Shown here: in pieces, positions 18,154 through 25,829 of the stretch | Numbering within the stretch: position 1 is the first letter of the stretch | Layout of the letters: each line of letters starts with the position of its first letter | Source: Candidatus Poseidoniaceae archaeon | Lineage (GTDB): Archaea > Thermoplasmatota > Poseidoniia > Poseidoniales > Poseidoniaceae | DNA length: 60,892 nucleotides | Assembly (NCBI GenBank): GCA_938084675.1 | Contig: CALKGM010000018.1 | Span: 1 to 60,892 of the forward strand | Direction: 5' to 3' | Notes under the pieces: model-generated | Seen by the model: only the letters and a program-made list of their open reading frames with translations | The model's database searches: none | What the model was told of the DNA's origin: nothing | Made by a program: the position numbers and the translations under genes

Positions 18154-19083
18154 TCAATGGACGTTCTCTTCAAGCCACTTTTCTACATCGATTGCGGCCG
18201 AGCAACCCATTCCTGCAGCGGTAATAGCCTGCTTGTAACGGGTATCTACGACGTCACCTGCAGCAAATATACCGGGCACAGAGGTCATTGTGTATTCCTT
18301 ATTGATGATGTAACCGTTTTCGTCGGTTTCAACTTGACCGTCTAAAAATCCAGTGATCGGTGTGTGACCGATTGCAATGAAGGCACCCGTTGCGTTGATG
18401 GTTTCAGTGGTTCCATCTTGCGTGTTTTCAAGCACTGCTCCAGTGAGCCCTTTTTCGTCCGATAACCACTCTTTGACCTGGCGGAACGTGCGAATCTCAA
18501 TTTTGTCATGATTTGCAGCGCGTTCATACATGATGGTTGATGCTTTGAACACATCTCTGCGATGAATCAGCGTAACCTTGCTTGCAAAACGAGTGAGGAA
18601 AGTTGCTTCTTCACAAGCAGAATCCCCGCCACCGATTACAATGACTTCTTCGTCTCGGAAAAAGGCCCCGTCACAGGTAGCACACGTGGAAATACCTCGC
18701 CCTTTTTGCGCCTCTTCTCCAGGTGCATTTAACCAAATGGATTCTGCACCAGTACAGACAATAATCGAGTGAGTGAGGAATGTCTCGCCTTCAACTTCAA
18801 CCTTGAACGGGCGTTCAGATGTGTCCACTGAATCGACATTGCGGTCTTGAACTTCCAGACCAAATCGTTCTGCCTGTTCGCGTAATTCCGTCATCATTTC
18901 AGGGCCTCCAATACCGTTTGGGTAGCCCGGGAAATTTTCGACGTCACTGGTAAGCATCAATTGCCCACCTGACATATAACCTGCAAACATGAGGGGGTTG
19001 AGCATGGCTCGTCCCGCGTACAACCCTGCGGTATATCCTGCTGGACCGGACCCAATGATGATGACATTTCGTACTTCGGACAT
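18154..19083 (-). CDS. trxB: Thioredoxin reductase
   Basis: A 309-residue flavoprotein of normal low-molecular-weight TrxB length that reduces thioredoxin with NAD(P)H. The FAD motif GSGPAG is at 11-16. The redox-active pair is in TCATCDGAFF (C134, C137). The NAD(P) motif is GGGDSACEEA (about 151-160), followed by LIHRRD, which favours NADPH. The C-terminal FAD motif is GIFAAGDVVDTR. I chose the ATG at 19081-19083 because MSEVRNVIIIGSGPAG is a standard family start; an upstream in-frame start at 19149 would add 22 unrelated residues. It lies downstream of the riboflavin operon after a 129-bp gap, which may hold its own promoter, and 39 bp before the MoeB-like gene. Confidence 0.96.
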   Translation of the reverse strand: MSEVRNVIIIGSGPAGYTAGLYAGRAMLNPLMFAGYMSGGQLMLTSDVENFPGYPNGIGGPEMMTELREQAERFGLEVQDRNVDSVDTSERPFKVEVEGETFLTHSIIVCTGAESIWLNAPGEEAQKGRGISTCATCDGAFFRDEEVIVIGGGDSACEEATFLTRFASKVTLIHRRDVFKASTIMYERAANHDKIEIRTFRQVKEWLSDEKGLTGAVLENTQDGTTETINATGAFIAIGHTPITGFLDGQVETDENGYIINKEYTMTSVPGIFAAGDVVDTRYKQAITAAGMGCSAAIDVEKWLEENVH

Positions 19084-19212
19084 GCTGTTCTCCGTCTCAA
19101 CTTCGGAGGAAGGAGGTGTTTGAAGGTTCGCACGTTGTATTCCGCGCACAACCCGTACGCAAGGTGCGTTAGCAATCCTTCCAAGAGTCTGGACTAAGAC
19201 GTGTGTACATCA

Positions 19213-19605
19213 TCAAATGAGAGCCAACACTGCCGCACGGGCATGTGGTTCAAGTCGGGGTTCGATATGGTGATGCTCAGCACCAGGGCCAATAATGCCA
19301 AGGCCAATTGGCTTGTTATGCTTGAGCTGTAATTCAAGAATCGTCTTGATGACGGCTTGGCCCATTGCAAGGCCGTGTTGAGTTTCTCCTTTCTCGATGA
19401 TTCCCAAGCATGCTGCTGCATCACATTGGCTCAACATTCTATCAAGGGCTAAAGGAACTTCCATGGAACCAGGCACCCATACGATGTGAATGATTTCTAA
19501 ATCGTTCTTTCCAGCTTCCTCGGTTGCCCATGCCAGCATGCGTTCAACCTCTGCGCGGTGATAGGAACCACAAACAATACCGATTGTCTTGACTTTCTTG
19601 ACCAT
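19213..19605 (-). CDS. ribH: 6,7-dimethyl-8-ribityllumazine synthase (archaeal short type)
   Basis: A 130-residue enzyme that condenses dihydroxybutanone phosphate with the ribitylamino-pyrimidine in the penultimate riboflavin step. Visible landmarks are the substrate loop WVPGSMEVPLAL, the GIIEKGETQHG segment (H77 probably catalytic) and the Arg-containing C-terminal helix. The short length matches archaeal RibH rather than the roughly 155-residue bacterial form. It starts 11 bp after the stop of ribE, as the last gene of the ribB-ribL-ribE-ribH operon. Confidence 0.94.
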   Translation of the reverse strand: MVKKVKTIGIVCGSYHRAEVERMLAWATEEAGKNDLEIIHIVWVPGSMEVPLALDRMLSQCDAAACLGIIEKGETQHGLAMGQAVIKTILELQLKHNKPIGLGIIGPGAEHHHIEPRLEPHARAAVLALI

Positions 19606-19616
19606 GTTACGCCACC

Positions 19617-20225
19617 TTACATCTCCTGTTTCATCATTCGCTCTACCGTTGCGACTATTGTTTGCGTCATAGAATCAATTTCAACATTGATTTCATCGCC
19701 CATTGATAGTGCTCCAAATGTGGTGAGTCTCAGCGTCTCAGGAATCAAATGGATGGAGAAGATGTCTTCCTTGACTTCTCCAATGGTAAGGGATGCGCCG
19801 TTAAGACCGATGTATCCCTTTTCGTGAATGAACTTCATGAGCGATGAAGGTGCTTTTAGTTTGAAATCCATGCCTTCGCCTTTCTTGATCACTTCTACGA
19901 CGGTAGCTTTGTCCATGACATGACCAGAAAGAAGGTGGCCTCCGAGTTCATCTCCCATTTTCAAAGACCGTTCAACGTTCATCTCATCCCCAACATTGAG
20001 CCGTCCCAAGATCGTTCGTTCAAGCGTCTCGGGAATGACATCAAAAGCAACGTGATTTCCGGCGATGTCCGTCGCCGTCAGGCAAACACCGTTGAGAGCA
20101 ACGCTTGCTCCACGCTCTAGCCCAGTGGCGTCGGGCAGTTGGACCGTGAGTGTTTGGACCTCTTGCCCTTTTTCAAGGCCAATCAGTTTTCCTTTACCTT
20201 GAACAATTCCAGTGAACATATTCAT
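19617..20225 (-). CDS. ribE: Riboflavin synthase, alpha-subunit (bacterial) type
   Basis: A 202-residue protein made of two tandem lumazine-binding barrels (about 1-98 and 99-200). It dismutates two lumazines to riboflavin plus a pyrimidine. The N-terminus MNMFTGIVQG includes the near-invariant MFTGIV. The two halves repeat LNGVCLTA and LNGASLTI, and GGHLLSGHV is present. Many archaea instead use an unrelated archaeal riboflavin synthase, so this is a bacterial- or eukaryote-like choice. The ATG overlaps the TGA of ribL (ATGA), which fixes the start at 20225. Confidence 0.96.
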   Translation of the reverse strand: MNMFTGIVQGKGKLIGLEKGQEVQTLTVQLPDATGLERGASVALNGVCLTATDIAGNHVAFDVIPETLERTILGRLNVGDEMNVERSLKMGDELGGHLLSGHVMDKATVVEVIKKGEGMDFKLKAPSSLMKFIHEKGYIGLNGASLTIGEVKEDIFSIHLIPETLRLTTFGALSMGDEINVEIDSMTQTIVATVERMMKQEM

Positions 20226-20662
20226 TCCTCTTTTTTGGCTGCGCGTTCAAGGATCCGTGCGATGATTTTTCTCGTCCCGTCTAAATCGTCGGTTAACCCC
20301 TCTACTCGAACGACTTCAATAGTGCCGTATCCTCGTGAGGTGAGTGCAGAACGGATGTTCTCCTCGGCATGTTCTTGGTCGTATCCCAAAGCGATAATAT
20401 CCGGCTTTACTCTCGGAAGAATATCAAAAATCGGTACTTCGGGAGGATTTCCAATCAACACGTCGTCCACGGGCTTCAATCCCTCTACCATGCGCCTGCG
20501 AAGGTCATGGCTGGTTATGGGATTGTGTTTTCTTTTGCGAACCGTGTCGTCATGTGCAACCACGACGGTCAGATGGCCGCCTAGGGCTTTGGCTTGCTCA
20601 AGATAGTGGAGATGTCCTGCATGAAGCAGGTCAAAAACTCCAACTGCCATGATTCGCTTCAC
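20222..20662 (-). CDS. ribL: FAD synthetase, archaeal RibL type
   Basis: A 146-residue cytidylyltransferase-fold enzyme that adenylates FMN to FAD. The nucleotidyltransferase motif HxGH is in LLHAGHLHYL (14-17), and ILPRVKPDIIALGYDQ follows. The short single-domain form is the archaeal RibL, not the bifunctional bacterial RibF. I chose the GTG at 20660-20662 (MKRIMAVGVFD) because it matches family N-termini and is preceded by AGGTGATACC, a plausible ribosome-binding site. A TTG at 20698 overlapping the ribB stop is the alternative. It overlaps ribE by 4 bp, giving co-translation with the enzyme that makes its substrate's precursor. Confidence 0.93.
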   Translation of the reverse strand: MKRIMAVGVFDLLHAGHLHYLEQAKALGGHLTVVVAHDDTVRKRKHNPITSHDLRRRMVEGLKPVDDVLIGNPPEVPIFDILPRVKPDIIALGYDQEHAEENIRSALTSRGYGTIEVVRVEGLTDDLDGTRKIIARILERAAKKEE

Positions 20663-20694
20663 GGTATCACCTTTGGTAACGGAGGGTTTGTTCT

Positions 20695-21420
20695 TCAAGA
20701 GGATGACGGTGTCATCTCGCCAAAAGCTCGGAGCAAATCTGCTCCTTCAAGGAAGGGAATTTCACGTTCGGCAGCCCATTCTCTTGCGTCATCAACTGAC
20801 AAGGCAAAATCGCCGTTGGGTTGAAGCATTTCCGCGCCGATGACGACGGGTGTCATTCCGGCTAAACGAGCAAGGCCTACCGCCAGTTCCGTGTGGCCTT
20901 GGCGTCGTGCCAGGCCGCCCTCTGCTTCACGGCAGACGGGAATGTGTCCTGGAGTTCTAAACTCGGCTCCAAGCTTTTCGATAGCAACCTCCAACGAATC
21001 TGCTGAATCCATGGATGATTTCGCCAACTCCGCAAATCGGCGGGTCGTGAGCGAACGGTCATGGTCGGTAATTCCAGTGTAGGTGTCTCGGTGGTTAATG
21101 GAGAGGGTGAAGGCCGAACGTGCATCGTATCGGAGGTCATTGGTTACCAGGTGACTGAGAACAGGAAAGTTGGCTACTGCAGCAGCATCGGTGTGGAGAT
21201 CCTGTAAAAACGGAAGTCCGAAACACGTTCCGACGTCATCTCCGATGGCGAGAAAAAGCAATCCACCACAGTCTTGACGCAGTTGGCGCATGGTTTCTGG
21301 CTTTGCATGCTCTGCTGGAAACAAGAGGTCGGTCTCCCCTTCTCGCTTTTCTGAGTCAAAAAGACAGACTGGGTCTCCATTTCTGAAGGCGTTAACTGCC
21401 TTTTCTAGTCGAGCGTCCAT
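20695..21420 (-). CDS. ribB: 3,4-dihydroxy-2-butanone-4-phosphate synthase
   Basis: A 241-residue enzyme that converts ribulose 5-phosphate to dihydroxybutanone phosphate plus formate. It has the acidic loop KREGETDLLFPA (about 25-36) and the metal and substrate segments TDAAAV, TPGHIPVC and RQGHTELAVGLARLAG. It is the stand-alone form, without a GTP cyclohydrolase II domain, as in archaea. I chose the ATG at 21418-21420; a TTG at 21462 would add 14 residues without family support. First gene of the riboflavin operon, transcribed away from the endonuclease-IV-like gene across a 142-bp shared upstream region. No FMN-riboswitch-like structure was recognised there. Confidence 0.95.
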   Translation of the reverse strand: MDARLEKAVNAFRNGDPVCLFDSEKREGETDLLFPAEHAKPETMRQLRQDCGGLLFLAIGDDVGTCFGLPFLQDLHTDAAAVANFPVLSHLVTNDLRYDARSAFTLSINHRDTYTGITDHDRSLTTRRFAELAKSSMDSADSLEVAIEKLGAEFRTPGHIPVCREAEGGLARRQGHTELAVGLARLAGMTPVVIGAEMLQPNGDFALSVDDAREWAAEREIPFLEGADLLRAFGEMTPSSS

Positions 21421-21562
21421 GAGGGTGGCTGTGGCCCCACCTTCATGAAGAGTCGTATACAATCACCATTGAAACCACGACAGCGACCCGATGATAGCGG
21501 ACAGCCAACAGAAAGAGGTTATCATAGGGGGGACCTTGGCTTGGTTTCGCGGGGGGAAAAAT

Positions 21563-22711
21563 ATGCCAGTTAAACTCGGACCAGCAGGCGTTCCATTGTC
21601 ATGCAAGGGACGCACAATTGTTGAAGGAATGGACGACATTATTTCCCTCGGCCTTGAGACCATGGAAGTCCAAACCGTGCGCATGGTTGCCCCTCAACAC
21701 TTTGAACAATACTGGCAGGCTGGGGTGCTTGCGAACAAAACTGACTTCGAAATGAACATCCACGGCCCATATTATTCCGAATTGTTGGGCAACAAAGTTG
21801 AGCGAGGACGCTCCCTGGCAAAGATTGAGGCAACACTGCAAGCTGCTCGAACCATCAACGCCCGCCACATCACCCTCCACGCAGGAAATTATGGCGAATT
21901 TGGCCGCGGCCATGAAGCAAACGAACAAGTTGCCAATGTGTATTCAGGAATTGTAGACCGCATCCATGAAATCTGGGAAGATGAAGAGGATGAATTCCCG
22001 GTATTCCCATGGATAAAAGACGGCACTCCGTCAAAAATTGGAATTGAAACATCTGGCCGTCAAGAGCTTTGGGGCAGTCTCGAGGAAGTCCTCGAAGTCG
22101 TGAACCACGTCGAAGGCACGATTCCAGTCCTCAACATTGCTCACATACACGCCCGAGGCCATGGACGAATGCGTACCTCTGAGGACTACGGAGAGTTGTT
22201 CGACATGGTTCGTGAATCCATTGGAACAAAGGAATTTTACTGCCACTTCTCTGGTGTAGAACACCGCACCGGTAACGCCATGCATTACACTCAAATCAAG
22301 AAGTCTGACCTCAACTTTGAACCGTTGGCAGAATTTATTGTTGAGGACGGCGGATGGCTTGACATCACGCTCATTTCCGACTCGCCATTGTTAGAACACG
22401 ACGCCATGTACATGATGCAAAACATCGAAAAATCCCGACACAGGCAACTTGAGCGGAAAGCTCGGGAAGACCGCAGGAGAGCGCTCGCTCTTCAAACCGG
22501 TAAGACTGAAGATGAACTCAAGACCAACGAGAATCAACAGGCTCAGGCTAGAGAAGATGCAACCGAAGTGAAGGAAGAGGCCACTGTGCCCGAGCCTGAA
22601 ACGAAGAAAAAGGATGCTGTCAAGGAAACCAAGGCGAAAGCCGCTTCAAAAGCCAAGGAAACCAAGGATGATGTCTTTGACTTCGAAGATGACGATGACG
22701 ACTTGTTCTGA
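21563..22711 (+). CDS. Endonuclease IV-like (AP endonuclease family 2) TIM-barrel protein with long charged tail
   Basis: A 382-residue protein. The first 290 residues are an AP-endonuclease-2 TIM barrel: the N-terminus VKLGPAGVPLSCKGRT is typical of the archaeal branch. Candidate zinc ligands are seen in NIHGPYYSE, ITLHAGNYGEF, IGIETSGRQ, NIAHIHARGHG, and FYCHFSGVEH. It probably cleaves DNA at abasic sites. The last 90 residues are an unusual disordered tail, first basic, then Lys/Ala/Glu-rich, ending in an acidic tip DVFDFEDDDDDLF. The ATG at 21563 is preceded by a G-rich stretch; an in-frame ATG at 21491 is less likely since the family begins at the first barrel strand. Confidence 0.88.
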   Translation: MPVKLGPAGVPLSCKGRTIVEGMDDIISLGLETMEVQTVRMVAPQHFEQYWQAGVLANKTDFEMNIHGPYYSELLGNKVERGRSLAKIEATLQAARTINARHITLHAGNYGEFGRGHEANEQVANVYSGIVDRIHEIWEDEEDEFPVFPWIKDGTPSKIGIETSGRQELWGSLEEVLEVVNHVEGTIPVLNIAHIHARGHGRMRTSEDYGELFDMVRESIGTKEFYCHFSGVEHRTGNAMHYTQIKKSDLNFEPLAEFIVEDGGWLDITLISDSPLLEHDAMYMMQNIEKSRHRQLERKAREDRRRALALQTGKTEDELKTNENQQAQAREDATEVKEEATVPEPETKKKDAVKETKAKAASKAKETKDDVFDFEDDDDDLF

Positions 22712-22770
22712 TGGCGTCGTACTCACGCTATTGAAAACCGCACCAAGCCGGTGTTTTCATCGGGAAATGG

Positions 22771-22776
22771 TATAAA
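22771..22776 (+). promoter_or_regulatory. TATA box of gpsA
   Basis: TATAAA preceded by the purine-rich GGGAAATGG (BRE-like). Its centre lies about 32 bp before the ATG at 22806, giving a predicted leader of only about 6-8 nt. It makes the alternative GTG at 22785 unlikely, because that codon would lie upstream of the transcription start. Confidence 0.6.
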
Positions 22777-22805
22777 CCAAAGAAGTGGCGAAGCAGACGA
22801 TTGCT

Positions 22806-23804
22806 ATGGCACATATCTCTGTATTAGGTCTCGGGAATTGGGGAACGGCTATCGCTCGTCTGTGGCTTTTAGATGGTCACAAGGTGAAGGGTTGGACGAT
22901 TGAAGAAGAGGTTTACCGATCAATTACTCTTGATGGAATCAATTCAAAATATCTCCCTGACCATCCCGTGAAAGGATTGGATGCAACGATGCACCTTTCA
23001 GAAGCCCTTGAAGGAAGTGAAATCATTGTCCTTGCGGTACCCTCGTCGGTCATCCTTGATGTCGTCCAAGATATCATCCCTCACCTACAACCGCGTCACG
23101 TTTTGCTCGACTTGGCAAAAGGTTTGGCCCCTGGAAAGCGACTCATCTCTCAAGCCATCCACGGGATGCTCAAAGAAGCAGGAAAAACAAACCCTCTCGC
23201 AGTACTTACCGGTCCAACCATAGCCCCAGAAGCAGCAGGTGGAGTCATGACTACCGCCTTGGTTGCAAGTGAAGATGATGCTGTTGCAAATCGCCTGGCA
23301 AGCACACTTGGTACGCCAAGTTTCATCCTTCATCCAGCAAGTGACCCCGTCGGCGCTGAACTATGGGGTGCATACAAGAATGTGGTAGCCCTTGCTTGTG
23401 GTTTGGTTGACGGCCTCAAACAGGTTGGTGACCTCGGAGGTGACAATCTCAAAGCTGCCATCTTCATGTCCGGGTTCAAAGAAGGCTGCCTTCTTCTTGC
23501 CGAACTTGGAGCGCGTGCAGAGGTTGCTTTCGGACCTGCTGGCCTTGGAGACATGTATGTGACCGCTACTTCACCACATGGAAGAAACCGAAGCATGGGG
23601 GAGAAACTCGGGACGGGCCTCTCACTTGAGCAGGCATTGGATGAAATGCACATGGTCGCAGAAGGTGTTCGAGCAACTCGTATGTTCATTGAACGAGCAG
23701 AGGACAGTGGACTCAAGGTTCCTTTCACTAAGGCATTGAACACACTCCTTGACGGAGACATTGACGCCGAGGAATGTTGCAGACGCATGGTTGTACTTGG
23801 CTGA
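22806..23804 (+). CDS. gpsA: NAD(P)-dependent glycerol-3-phosphate dehydrogenase (bacterial type)
   Basis: A 332-residue enzyme reducing dihydroxyacetone phosphate to sn-glycerol-3-phosphate. The Rossmann motif is GLGNWGTAIARLW (8-20), followed by LAVPSSV, a TGPTIAPEAAGG-like segment and the catalytic Lys in WGAYKNVVALACG. The C-terminal FGPAGLGDMYVTATS and GRNRSMGEKLG are characteristic of GpsA. The enzyme is soluble and standard in length. It makes the bacterial glycerophosphate enantiomer; archaea normally use EgsA (sn-glycerol-1-phosphate dehydrogenase) for lipids. The start choice is supported by the TATA box at 22771. Confidence 0.96.
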   Translation: MAHISVLGLGNWGTAIARLWLLDGHKVKGWTIEEEVYRSITLDGINSKYLPDHPVKGLDATMHLSEALEGSEIIVLAVPSSVILDVVQDIIPHLQPRHVLLDLAKGLAPGKRLISQAIHGMLKEAGKTNPLAVLTGPTIAPEAAGGVMTTALVASEDDAVANRLASTLGTPSFILHPASDPVGAELWGAYKNVVALACGLVDGLKQVGDLGGDNLKAAIFMSGFKEGCLLLAELGARAEVAFGPAGLGDMYVTATSPHGRNRSMGEKLGTGLSLEQALDEMHMVAEGVRATRMFIERAEDSGLKVPFTKALNTLLDGDIDAEECCRRMVVLG

Positions 23805-23850
23805 CGAGAGCCATCGGTGCTGTTTTGAGGGAAGGCTTCGTGAGCGTATC

Positions 23851-24066
23851 ATGTCCGATGAACTCTCTAAGTTTGAAGCCAAGCTATTGAAATGGCTGGC
23901 TAAGAGTGAATTCCACATCGTGCCGTGGTCAACCAAAGATGCTGCAAAAACCTTCAAAGTGTCTGAAGATGAGATCTACGAGGCGATTGCATCGTTAAGC
24001 AAGAAGGCATCTGACCGTATTCAGGTGTTTTACAAAGACGGGTCTCTGCATATTGCTGCAGATTAA
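23851..24066 (+). CDS. Small winged-helix-like protein
   Basis: A 71-residue soluble protein, MSDELSKFEAKLLKWLAKSE at its start. Predicted helices 1-3 followed by a short hairpin (RIQVFYKDGSLHIAA) resemble a small winged helix. The segment STKDAAKTFKVSEDEIYEAI looks like a helix-turn-helix. It starts 46 bp after gpsA on the same strand and its TAA stop touches the phnE stop on the other strand. It may be a DNA-binding regulator or nucleoid protein, but no function can be assigned. The longer reading frame upstream (from 23749) overlaps gpsA and is not supported. Confidence 0.75.
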   Translation: MSDELSKFEAKLLKWLAKSEFHIVPWSTKDAAKTFKVSEDEIYEAIASLSKKASDRIQVFYKDGSLHIAAD

Positions 24067-24954
24067 TCAAGCCTCTTCAACAGAGGTCTCTTTACGCGTT
24101 CTTGCCTTCATGAGAAGCGTGAGCCATGTTGGCTTACGTACGTCCCCTTCTTCGTTAACAAAGGAACGAACCATCAGCGAAAGCAAGTCGATCAAGACCA
24201 CAACGATGAAGATGAGAATCAGCAGAGCGAAGACTTTGTCGTACTGGAGAAATTTGAGATAAGTGCTGATGTAGTATCCAATGCCTCCAGCACCAACAAT
24301 TCCAATGACTGTTCCATGCCGAACGTTGTACTCGAACATAAACATCAGTTGACTCAGTAAGTGATTTCCGTTTTCTGGAATCACGATGTTAAAGAAAATA
24401 CTTGGCCGACTAAGCCCCATAGCCCGTCCTGCTTCCAGTGGGTCGTTTGCCATTCCCTCAAACACTTCATATTGCAATTTACCGAGGTATCCTACGGTGT
24501 AGAAGGTCATCGCTAATACACCTGAAAGGGGACCAAAACCAATCACAATCACGAATAGAATGGCCCATATTAAACTGGGAAGGCTCCGAACCGCCGAAAG
24601 AAAAATTCGCACGGGGATGGAGACGAAGAGAGGCGTTAGGTTTCTTGCTGCTAAAGAGGAAAGAGTGATGGCACCAATGAATCCTAGAACCGTGGACACA
24701 AAGGCGATTTTCAGTGTTTCCATCATACCAAGGTAGCCCACTGAGCAAAAGAATCCGACTTCCTCCTCACATACTGGGTAAGACCTGGCCTCAAGGACAC
24801 TCCAATTCGGAGGCCACATGCTTTCTTCGAAAAACACCACCAGATTCGAAAGACCGCCTTCGAGCCTGCCCCAATCCCCCTCAACAAGGCCATCAAGCGT
24901 TCGCCAAGCTATGAAGAGAAGAAACAGAATAATACCAAATAAACGATATTTCAT
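24067..24954 (-). CDS. phnE: Phosphonate/phosphite-type ABC transporter permease
   Basis: A 295-residue membrane protein with about six helices. The cytosolic EAA loop reads EAGRAMGLSRPSIFFNIVIPE, which couples it to the ATPase. VGAGGIGYYISTYLKFLQYDK is a classic PhnE C-terminal stretch. The first external region (about 35-75) contains two Cys (YPVCEEEVGFFCS). The ATG overlaps the TGA of phnC (ATGA). Substrate could be phosphonate, phosphite or phosphate esters; the sequence alone cannot decide. Its stop touches that of the convergent winged-helix gene. Confidence 0.93.
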   Translation of the reverse strand: MKYRLFGIILFLLFIAWRTLDGLVEGDWGRLEGGLSNLVVFFEESMWPPNWSVLEARSYPVCEEEVGFFCSVGYLGMMETLKIAFVSTVLGFIGAITLSSLAARNLTPLFVSIPVRIFLSAVRSLPSLIWAILFVIVIGFGPLSGVLAMTFYTVGYLGKLQYEVFEGMANDPLEAGRAMGLSRPSIFFNIVIPENGNHLLSQLMFMFEYNVRHGTVIGIVGAGGIGYYISTYLKFLQYDKVFALLILIFIVVVLIDLLSLMVRSFVNEEGDVRKPTWLTLLMKARTRKETSVEEA

Positions 24955-25637
24955 TCCTCTTCCTCCTCAGAATGATACTTGACCCACTCATCAATCGGTA
25001 GATCAATGAAACGTTGACCCTTGATTTCCCAAATCCGTGTTGCGACATTTTTGGCATTGTCTTCGTGGTGTTCAACCATGATCACGGCCGTTCCACTCTG
25101 GACCAAGTCTTGGACTGCCCCAAGGACAATGTCGACATTCGTTTGGTCCAACTCTCCAAGAAACTCATCTGCAAGCATTAACTCTGGACGCTGGGCCAGC
25201 GTTCTTGCTGTAGCCACTCTACGTTGTTGACCTCCGGAGAGGCGCCGAACAGGTTCCGAGGCCTTGTCTTCAATTCCGAGGGTACGAATTGCTTCGTACG
25301 TTCGCTCCTTCCGTTCTTTGAACATGTCAAGTGACCATTTGACCCGCATTCGGGCACCCAGCGAAACATTGTGAGCAACGGTTGCATGTCGAATAAGACC
25401 GAGGCGCTGAGGGATGTACCCAAGGCCTCCTCGGCGTTCAACATTCAGTTCAAATGAGCCCCCAAGAGGTCGAACAAGGCCGGCAATAGTGCGAATCAAT
25501 GTGGTTTTCCCGATTCCAGACGGGCCGAGAATGGCTACGATTTCACCTGGTTTTACTTCAAGAGAAATTGGCTCTACAAGCGGGTCATCGTACCCGATGA
25601 CGAGCCCCTCCAGGGATAAGATGGAAGTGTCGCTCAT
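24951..25637 (-). CDS. phnC: Phosphonate-type ABC transporter ATP-binding protein
   Basis: A 228-residue ABC ATPase. Walker A is GPSGIGKT (38-45), the Q-loop YIPQR (Q77), the signature LSGGQQRR (133-140), Walker B LMLADE (153-158) and the switch His in VEHHED (about H190). Length and the following DEFLGELDQ fit the PhnC branch. It ends in an acidic EEEEE tail that lies in the overlap with phnE. It has its own plausible promoter in the 192-bp gap after phnD, and a GAGGGG ribosome-binding site 5 nt from the ATG. Confidence 0.94.
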   Translation of the reverse strand: MSDTSILSLEGLVIGYDDPLVEPISLEVKPGEIVAILGPSGIGKTTLIRTIAGLVRPLGGSFELNVERRGGLGYIPQRLGLIRHATVAHNVSLGARMRVKWSLDMFKERKERTYEAIRTLGIEDKASEPVRRLSGGQQRRVATARTLAQRPELMLADEFLGELDQTNVDIVLGAVQDLVQSGTAVIMVEHHEDNAKNVATRIWEIKGQRFIDLPIDEWVKYHSEEEEE

Positions 25638-25690
25638 AGCATCCCCTCGGCCACCCCTGAGAGCGGGTCTTTTTCAAACGGATGGACATT

Positions 25691-25698
25691 CAATATAC
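25691..25698 (-). promoter_or_regulatory. Putative TATA box for phnC-phnE
   Basis: Minus-strand GTATATTG about 57 bp before the phnC ATG, in the 192-bp gap between phnD and phnC. It would let the ATPase and permease be transcribed separately from the binding protein. The remainder of the gap holds no gene; only a 14-codon reading frame was seen. Confidence 0.35.
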
Positions 25699-25829
25699 GA
25701 CACCTCCAAGTCTGGGAACTACTGTGACGGCCATGTTAACTCCTGTATGCTTACGGGGTGATTCTTTCTGTTGGGTATGGTGAACAAATCACTCCTTCAG
25801 CGGTTTCAGTCAGGAAGACTTCGTGAAGT

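Noticed and set aside
21421-21562. FMN riboswitch ahead of ribB.
   Set aside because: No RFN-like conserved stems or AGGG...GGAT pattern seen by eye.
23749-23850. Upstream extension of the winged-helix-like gene into gpsA.
   Set aside because: Overlaps the gpsA coding end in another frame; ATG at 23851 is the natural start.
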